From NCBI RefSeq assembly GCF_035634895.1, contig NZ_DASQCC010000035.1, positions 1-64,000 on the forward strand: a DNA stretch of 64,000 nt. The letters run 5' to 3'. Each line of letters opens with the position of its first letter. Position 1 is the stretch's first letter. Below are positions 59,290-64,000 of the stretch, piece after piece. The DNA is from Actinophytocola sp035634895. Lineage in GTDB: Bacteria; Actinomycetota; Actinomycetes; Mycobacteriales; Pseudonocardiaceae. The translations under genes and the position numbers were made by a program. Under the pieces are notes generated by a model. The model saw only the letters and a list, made by a program, of their open reading frames with translations, was not told where the DNA came from and did not search any database.

Positions 59290-59649
59290 GTGCCCACTTA
59301 TCAGTACGCGTGTACGGCGTGCGACCACCGCTTCGACGTGGTGCAGTCCTTCAGCGACGCGTCGCTGACCGAGTGCCCTGAGTGCGGCGGCAAGCTGCGC
59401 AAGCTGTACGGCTCGGTGGGCGTCGTGTTCAAGGGCAGCGGCTTCTACCGCACGGACAGCCGTTCGGAGAGCAAGTCCGCGGCGGCGGCGTCCACGCCGG
59501 CCACCTCGCCGTCGTCCTCGGACAAGTCTTCGTCCTCGGACAAGTCGACGTCGACGTCAACGGAGAAGTCGTCGTCCTCGACGAAGTCCTCGTCGACGGC
59601 TTCTTCGTCTTCGTCGTCCTCTTCGTCTTCGGAGAAGAAGGCCTCCTGA
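59290..59649 (+). CDS. ruc: FmdB-type zinc-ribbon protein, probable redox-regulated chaperone Ruc
   Basis: Protein of 119 residues. The N-terminal zinc ribbon PTYQYACTACDHRFD...CPECGGK has four Cys. The C-terminal 65 residues are a disordered Ser/Lys/Thr stretch. This architecture and the CIRCE upstream match the M. tuberculosis protein Ruc (Rv0991c), an HrcA-regulated chaperone activated by oxidation of its Cys. Gene order with FTHF cyclo-ligase and galU is the same. GTG at 59290 was chosen because GGGAGAGGGAG is 6-10 bases upstream; a longer start at 59260 is unlikely. Confidence 0.83.
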   Translation: MPTYQYACTACDHRFDVVQSFSDASLTECPECGGKLRKLYGSVGVVFKGSGFYRTDSRSESKSAAAASTPATSPSSSDKSSSSDKSTSTSTEKSSSSTKSSSTASSSSSSSSSSEKKAS

Positions 59650-59681
59650 CGGGTTGTCCACAACCCGCTGAGTTATCCACA
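59650..59681. other. Palindrome with two DnaA-box sequences
   Basis: CGGGTTGT-CC-ACAACCCG (59650-59667) is a perfect palindrome that includes TTGTCCACA, and TTATCCACA follows at 59673-59681 in the same orientation. Both are canonical DnaA boxes. The palindrome begins at the ruc stop and could also end its transcript. Confidence 0.6.
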
Positions 59682-59734
59682 ACCGCCCGGTAACAAGGGC
59701 GGTCGCATCGTCCTCCCGCCGTACCGTCGTCGCC

Positions 59735-60349
59735 ATGCTCTCCCGACTGAACTCACGGTTGGCCCGCTGGCCTCGCTGGCTGGCGGTACGCCGGCTGGTG
59801 GCACTGGTACTGGTGCTGCTGGCGGCCGTGCTCGCCCTGCGCCCCGCACGCCGCGAGGCCGACTCGACGGTCCCGATGCTGGTCGCCGCCCACGACCTGC
59901 CACCGGGCACGACCCTGCGCGCCGGCGACGTCGAGGTGTCCCGGCTACCGCCGTCCTTACGCCCACCCGCGGCCCTGACCACCCCCACGCAGGTCACCGG
60001 CCGGGTACTTGCCAGCGCGACGACGGCCGGCGAGCCGCTGACGCGTGCCCGCCTGGTAGGCCCGGAGAACGCCCGCCTGTCCACGGGTGACCCGACCGCG
60101 TCGGCCGTCCCGTTCCGGCTGGCAGACCCGGCGGTGGCGGGCCTGCTGAGGCCGGGCACGCGGGTGGACGTGGTGACGGTGGCACAGAGCAGCGCGGACC
60201 CGCTTGTGCTGGCGACGAACGCGACCGTGCTGACGGTCCGCAGCGCGGACGAGGACTCGAGCCTGGTGGTGATCGCCCTGCCCCGCGAGGACGCGACGCT
60301 CGTCGCGGCAGCGGCACTGGACCAACGAGTGGCGGTGACTCTTCGCTAA
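59735..60349 (+). CDS. SAF-domain protein (CpaB/RcpC-like)
   Basis: Protein of 204 residues with one N-terminal membrane helix (about 19-36) and an extracytoplasmic SAF domain opening VPMLVAAHDLPPGTTLRAGD (about 47-66), followed by AGEPLTRARLVGPENA. This is the fold of CpaB/RcpC Flp-pilus assembly proteins and of beta-clip domains. In actinobacteria such single genes occur next to mscL without pilus genes, so a pilus role is not shown. ATG at 59735 has no strong ribosome site. Function unknown. Confidence 0.72.
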   Translation: MLSRLNSRLARWPRWLAVRRLVALVLVLLAAVLALRPARREADSTVPMLVAAHDLPPGTTLRAGDVEVSRLPPSLRPPAALTTPTQVTGRVLASATTAGEPLTRARLVGPENARLSTGDPTASAVPFRLADPAVAGLLRPGTRVDVVTVAQSSADPLVLATNATVLTVRSADEDSSLVVIALPREDATLVAAAALDQRVAVTLR

Positions 60350-60446
60350 GTGTGCTCTCCCTGGGCCATCGCACCCAAGCCAGTGCACGGTCCGCCCAGG
60401 TAGCTCATTACGCTGCCTCCGCATACCGACGCGAAAGGAGCTGCTG

Positions 60447-61013
60447 GTGTTAAAGGGCTTCAAGGACTTCCTGATGCGCGGCAACGTCGTGGACTTAGCC
60501 GTGGCCGTGATCATCGGCACCGCGTTCACCGCGATCGTGACCGCCATAGCCGACAGCTTCATCAAGCCACTGATAGCGGCCATCGGCGGCGCCAAGGTGA
60601 CCGGCCTGTCCTGGCAGATCGTGAGCGGCAACGCCGACGCCAGGGTCGACTTCGCTGCCGTCATCTCCGCCGCCATCAACTTCCTGATCGTCGCCGCGGT
60701 GGTGTACTTCCTGATCGTCCTCCCCATGAAGAAGATCCAGGAACGCCGCAAGCGCGGCGAGGAAGCCGGCCCAACCGAACCCACGGACGTCGAACTGCTG
60801 ACCGAGATCCGGGACCTCCTCCGCCAGCAGGCCGGGGCTCCGCACCAGCAGGCGGCGCACCCGCAGGCTCCGCAGCAGCAGGCTGGGCAGCAAGTGGCGC
60901 CTCAGCAGCAGGCACCACAGCAGCAGGGCTACCAGCAGACCCAACAGCTACGCCAGCCACCGCGCCCGCAACAGCCCCCGCCACCCCAGCAGCCCCCGAA
61001 CCGCCCCTACTGA
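60447..61013 (+). CDS. mscL: Large-conductance mechanosensitive channel
   Basis: Tension-gated emergency valve of 188 residues. The first helix is GNVVDLAVAVIIGTAFTAIVTAI (about 12-34), the second INFLIVAAVVYFLIVLPMKKI. The C-terminus after residue 125 is a Gln/Pro-rich tail of about 60 residues, far longer than in E. coli MscL. GTG at 60447 follows AAAGGAG. In M. tuberculosis mscL lies near the moaB2/mog gene as here. Confidence 0.94.
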   Translation: MLKGFKDFLMRGNVVDLAVAVIIGTAFTAIVTAIADSFIKPLIAAIGGAKVTGLSWQIVSGNADARVDFAAVISAAINFLIVAAVVYFLIVLPMKKIQERRKRGEEAGPTEPTDVELLTEIRDLLRQQAGAPHQQAAHPQAPQQQAGQQVAPQQQAPQQQGYQQTQQLRQPPRPQQPPPPQQPPNRPY

Positions 61014-61385
61014 GCCCACACGATGCCGGGATGCCCGCCGCAGGCGGCCCCAGCGACCCAGCGGCGCCTTGAGACTCGTCTGGAGCCCTCCAAGGGGGCT
61101 CTGCTGCGGCCACACCCGTGCTCGTCTGGCCCCAGACTCTCAACCCCCGCGCCGATCCGCTCACGTCCACGCAGACACCCGATCTGCAGTTCGCCACCCA
61201 CAGCGGCCAACCTCAGCACGATCCGGCCCCGCCGGCCTACCCCTCAACCAAGCCCAGCACGATCGCACTCACGAGGCCTGTCGTAGAACCACCCCGGCCC
61301 GGCGCGGCACAAGCCGGGCCGGGCGCCCCTCGACGCCACCGCGGCGACCGCGACGCCAGGCGCAGCCACCGCGACGTCGGCGCGG
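61014..61385. other. Intergenic region, no feature seen
   Basis: About 370 bases between the converging mscL and acidic-protein genes. It is C-rich, and frames through it give Pro/Arg-rich sequence with no homology I recognise. No repeat array of the 22-bp type occurs here, and no strong hairpin was found. Confidence 0.5.
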
Positions 61386-61553
61386 CTAGTCGCGGTCGTG
61401 GTGGGGTGGGCGTTCCTGCTCGTACCAGTCGTCGCGGCTGTCCGGGGGTTCGGGATCGCGCTCGTCGGAGGTCGTCGACGGCAGGACGTCGCCGAAGATC
61501 TCTTCCAGGGTGCGATCCCGGCTCGGCTGCCGGTCCGCGTCCGGGTCCGTCAT
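61386..61553 (-). CDS. Small acidic conserved-type protein (55 aa), unknown
   Basis: Protein of 55 residues starting MTDPDADRQPSRDRTLEEIF, with GDVLPSTTSDERDPEPPDSR next and DDWYEQERPPHHDRD at the end. The ATG overlaps the mog stop by one base (TGATG), giving translational coupling. The VFGDVLP-x-TTSDERD pattern is one I recall from other actinobacteria in the same place, which supports a real gene. No membrane part or known domain. It may assist the molybdopterin enzyme; function unknown. Confidence 0.75.
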   Translation of the reverse strand: MTDPDADRQPSRDRTLEEIFGDVLPSTTSDERDPEPPDSRDDWYEQERPPHHDRD

Positions 61554-62047
61554 CAGTCCAGTGCGGACAGCTGGTCGATCACGTGTGGGACCAGGGCCGA
61601 CAGCGTCGCCATCCCGTCGCGTACGGCCGAGCGGGAGCCGGCCAGGTTGACCACCAGCGTGCTGCCCGAGATCCCGACCAGCCCGCGCGAGATGCCGGCG
61701 TCCACCGCGCCCGCGGCCAGGCCGGACGACCTGATGGCCTCCGCGATCCCGGGGATCGGCCGGTCGAGCACGCCCTGCGTCGCGTCCGGGGTCACGTCGC
61801 GTGGGGACACACCGGTGCCGCCCACCGTCACCACCACGTCGGCACCGCCGATCACCGCGGTGTTCAGCGCGTTGCGGATGTCCACGATCTCCCCGGCCAC
61901 CGCGACCGTCCCGTCGACGATGAACCCGTTCTCCTCCAACAGCTCGGTGACCAGCGGGCCAACGTTGTCCTCGTGCTCCCCGTGTGCCACGCGGTCGTCC
62001 ACGATCACGATGAGTGCCCTGCCCAGCCGCTGCGCGCTCCGTTCCAT
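61553..62047 (-). CDS. mog: Molybdopterin adenylyltransferase-like protein (MogA/MoaB family)
   Basis: Cytosolic protein of 164 residues in the molybdenum cofactor pathway, adenylylating molybdopterin. The motif VVVTVGGTGVSPRDVTPDAT (about 74-93) is the family signature, and GSTLVVNLAGSRSAVRDG lies near the end. M. tuberculosis MoaB2 is at the matching position. Start ATG at 62047. It precedes the small acidic gene with a one-base overlap. It is co-directional with the regulator gene upstream. Confidence 0.9.
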   Translation of the reverse strand: MERSAQRLGRALIVIVDDRVAHGEHEDNVGPLVTELLEENGFIVDGTVAVAGEIVDIRNALNTAVIGGADVVVTVGGTGVSPRDVTPDATQGVLDRPIPGIAEAIRSSGLAAGAVDAGISRGLVGISGSTLVVNLAGSRSAVRDGMATLSALVPHVIDQLSALD

Positions 62048-62066
62048 GCGCTCACCGTAGCTGTGT

Positions 62067-62978
62067 CTACCGATCAGCCGGCGGCACCCCGGCCAGCCCG
62101 GCGAGCAGGTGCCGCAACCCGAACTCGAACTGCTCGTCGAGGTCGAGGTCGAAGTCCGCGCCGGCCATCACCGTCTGGAACGTCGGGAACGCGCCGGAGG
62201 AGAGGATCGCGGCGAACGTCGTGTCCCGCGTGTCGATGAACTCCTCGTAGGTCAGCCCGGTCTCCTGCTCGGCGACCACCTCGGGCTCCAGGCTGACGGC
62301 CAGCCCACGCACATAACTGAACACCGTCAGGTGGACCTGGAAGATCCACTGTGGGGCGAACCCGGCGCCGGCCATGGCGCTCAGCACCCACTCGCTGTAG
62401 GCCAGCACGTTCGGCGTGACCTGCGGCCGGGTGAGCGACATGACCACGGGCACCCACGTGTGCCGCCGGAAGATCGCCCACAGCCGGCGCGCCCCGGCCC
62501 GGAGTGCGTCGAGCCAGTCGTCCGGTGGGGGCTCGGTGAGCCGGTGGTCCGCGAACGCGGTGTCGACCATGCGCTCGATCAGCTCGTCCTTGCTGGGTAC
62601 GTGCCGGTACAGCGACATGGTCGCGACCCCCAGTTCGGTCGCCACCCGCCGCATCGACAGCGCGCCGGAGCCCTCCGCGTCGGCGATCGCGATGGCCGCG
62701 CGCACCACGTCCTCCCGGGTTACCTCCGTCGGTGGGTTCCGCGTGCGCGGCGTCACCGTGACCGGCGGTGGCGCGCTCGCCACCACGGTGCCGATCCCGG
62801 GCCGTGCGACGACCAGTCCCTCCTGTTGGAGGATCGTGAGCACTCGGGTGGCGGTCGCCATGGCCACGCCCCACCTCCTGGTGATCTGGCGCGTGGACGG
62901 CACCCGGTCGCCGGGCTTGAGCTCACCGGACGCGATGACCCGCCGAATGCTGGCCAGGATCTCCGCCGACTCGGCCAT
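62067..62978 (-). CDS. Hybrid GntR-TetR transcriptional regulator
   Basis: Regulator of 303 residues with two DNA-binding modules. Residues about 1-70 form a GntR-type winged helix (GDRVPSTRQITRRWGVAMAT and ILQQEGLVVARPGIGTVV). Residues about 85-140 form a TetR helix-turn-helix (LSMRRVATELGVATMSLYRH), followed by a TetR_C_1 tetracycline-repressor-like ligand domain. Such fusions are known but uncommon. ATG at 62978 follows GGAGATGTC. It diverges from a FAD monooxygenase gene over a shared operator region, the arrangement of TetR regulators of drug-modifying enzymes. Confidence 0.9.
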   Translation of the reverse strand: MAESAEILASIRRVIASGELKPGDRVPSTRQITRRWGVAMATATRVLTILQQEGLVVARPGIGTVVASAPPPVTVTPRTRNPPTEVTREDVVRAAIAIADAEGSGALSMRRVATELGVATMSLYRHVPSKDELIERMVDTAFADHRLTEPPPDDWLDALRAGARRLWAIFRRHTWVPVVMSLTRPQVTPNVLAYSEWVLSAMAGAGFAPQWIFQVHLTVFSYVRGLAVSLEPEVVAEQETGLTYEEFIDTRDTTFAAILSSGAFPTFQTVMAGADFDLDLDEQFEFGLRHLLAGLAGVPPADR

Positions 62979-62993
62979 GACATCTCCTTCCGT

Positions 62994-63062
62994 ACTAGTG
63001 CACCTGTCCCTACATCACGAGCAGGAGGCACGTGCACTAGGGCAGATACAGTGTACATACAC
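62994..63062. promoter_or_regulatory. Divergent operator region of hybrid regulator
   Basis: CTAGTGCAC (62995-63003) and GTGCACTAG (63032-63040) form a 9-bp inverted repeat 28 bases apart; each also contains the palindrome GTGCAC. GTGTACATACAC follows near 63051-63062 just before the monooxygenase leader. A two-module regulator could use both arms. Confidence 0.6.
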
Positions 63063-63084
63063 CGGCAAGACGGAGCAGAGAACC

Positions 63085-64000
63085 ATGAACGTGCTGATCT
63101 CGGGGGCGAGCGTCGCGGGGCCGGCCCTGGCGTACTGGCTGCATCGCCACGGCATCCAGGCCACGATCGTCGAGCGCGCGGAGCAGGTGCGCCCCGGCGG
63201 CCTGGCCGTCGACTTCCGGGGCACGGCGATGCGCGTGCTCGACGAGATGGGCATCCTCGGCGAGCTACGCGCCCACGCCACTCACTCGGGTGACGCGAAG
63301 GTCGTCGACGCGGACGGCAACCAGATCGCGATCATGCCCGGCGCGATCTTCGCCGGCGAGCTGGAGGTCCTGAAGACCGACCTGACCCGCATCCTGTACG
63401 ACCTGACGAAGAACGACACCGAGTACGTCTTCGGCGACTCGATCGACACGCTCACGCAGGAGGCGGACGGCGTGCGGGTCGAGTTCGACCGGGGCGCACC
63501 GCGACAGTTCGACGTCGTGATCGGCGCCGACGGCCTGCATTCACGGGTCCGGGCGCTGGCGTTCGGCCCCAAGGAGCGGTTCACCAACCACATGGGGTAC
63601 GCGTTCGCGTCCTTCAGCACCGCGAACTACCTGGACCTGGACCACGCGGGCGCGTCGCACGTGTCCGGCGACCGCTCGCTGAACGTGTTCGCCAGCAAGG
63701 AGAACAGGGCGGCCCGCGTCCTGTTCATGTTCCCGGCGAAGGACGTGCCGAGAACGCGCGAAGCACAGGAGAAGGCAATCCGTACGGCATACCAGCACGT
63801 CGGCTGGGAGGCCGGCAACCTGCTGGCAAGAATGCCCGAGGCGACGGACTTCTACTTCGACGAGCTGAGCCAGATCACGATGCCAGCCTGGTCAACCGGC
63901 CGGGTGGCACTGGTGGGCGACGCCGGTTACTGCGCGTCCCCCATGTCCGGCCGCGGCACCTCGCAGGCCCTACTGGGCGCATACGTTCTGGCCGGCGAAC
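63085..64000 (+). CDS. FAD-dependent monooxygenase, C-terminus cut by window edge
   Basis: Class A flavoprotein monooxygenase; about 305 residues are visible. The FAD motif is VLISGASVAGPALAYWLHRH (about 3-22), VIGADGLHSRVRALAFG is the DG motif region, and GRVALVGDAGYCASPMSGRG is the GD motif (about 272-291). This is the group that includes Tet(X)-like tetracycline-inactivating enzymes and aromatic hydroxylases. It diverges from the GntR-TetR regulator. ATG at 63085 lies 8-10 bases after a weak AGCAGAG. Substrate not determined. Confidence 0.92.
   Translation, partial: MNVLISGASVAGPALAYWLHRHGIQATIVERAEQVRPGGLAVDFRGTAMRVLDEMGILGELRAHATHSGDAKVVDADGNQIAIMPGAIFAGELEVLKTDLTRILYDLTKNDTEYVFGDSIDTLTQEADGVRVEFDRGAPRQFDVVIGADGLHSRVRALAFGPKERFTNHMGYAFASFSTANYLDLDHAGASHVSGDRSLNVFASKENRAARVLFMFPAKDVPRTREAQEKAIRTAYQHVGWEAGNLLARMPEATDFYFDELSQITMPAWSTGRVALVGDAGYCASPMSGRGTSQALLGAYVLAGE

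Noticed and set aside
63051..63062. Palindrome before the monooxygenase as a transposon end
   Set aside because: No matching inverted copy, target duplication or transposase gene is nearby; an operator is simpler.

Overview
The window is high-GC actinobacterial DNA with many GTG starts, tightly overlapping operons and a mycobacteria-like housekeeping order. From memory of the M. tuberculosis Rv0984-Rv1018 neighbourhood, the order glmU-prs-rplY-pth, FadD/Pks16-like ligase, ispE, rsmA, rpfB, tatD, metG, rsmI/pmt, glpR-rimJ-glp-galU, FTHF cyclo-ligase, ruc, mscL and mog is shared. The vanHAX genes, chitobiose-type transporter, P450 set and PadR/ABC efflux pair suggest a filamentous soil actinomycete, probably Pseudonocardiales. 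I cannot name the genus.

Layout. 0-8.5 kb: an edge-truncated acyl-CoA desaturase, tRNA-Gln, a GGDEF protein, glmU-prs, rplY, pth and a long DivIVA-like protein. 8.7-21.1 kb: acyl-AMP ligase, ABC-F ATPase, a small DUF6886-type gene, ispE, an orphan MetN-like ATPase behind a SAM-I riboswitch and a short leader ORF, rsmA, rpfB, tatD and metG. 21.2-23.7 kb: a PadR regulator, two matching operators and a DrrAB-like exporter. 24-27.8 kb: a small ABM-type protein, an aldo/keto reductase, rsmI and protein mannosyltransferase. 28-54.3 kb is an accessory block: a membrane-first Ser/Thr kinase, PrpE-like acyl-CoA synthetase, lipoamide dehydrogenase, a DasABC-like transporter with hexosaminidase under five DasR-type sites, a sugar-type oxidoreductase, an RlmA-like methyltransferase, a DUF2156 membrane protein, a six-gene vanHAX-GNAT-pabAB-nitronate monooxygenase operon, a NarL-type two-component pair and a membrane protein-ferredoxin-reductase-P450 operon. 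54.6-62 kb returns to core genes: tRNA-Ala, glpR, rimJ, glp, galU, FTHF cyclo-ligase, a CIRCE-controlled ruc, an SAF-domain protein, mscL, a 55-residue acidic protein and mog. 62-64 kb holds a GntR-TetR hybrid regulator divergent from an edge-truncated FAD monooxygenase.

How the genes work together. Cell-envelope and division functions recur (glmU, ispE, rpfB, DivIVA-like protein, Glp/GlpR, vanHAX, PMT, DUF2156). The das-like operon and GH20 enzyme would release and import chitin oligosaccharides under GlcN-6-P-responsive control. The vanHAX set would replace D-Ala-D-Ala with D-Ala-D-Lac. The P450 operon carries its own electron-transfer chain and faces its own two-component system.

The least expected structures are the SAM-I riboswitch whose P1 helix overlaps the Shine-Dalgarno of a short leader ORF, arrays of 22-bp repeats between convergent gene pairs, and the vanHAX operon without VanRS. 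No insertion sequence, integrase, CRISPR array or rRNA gene was seen.
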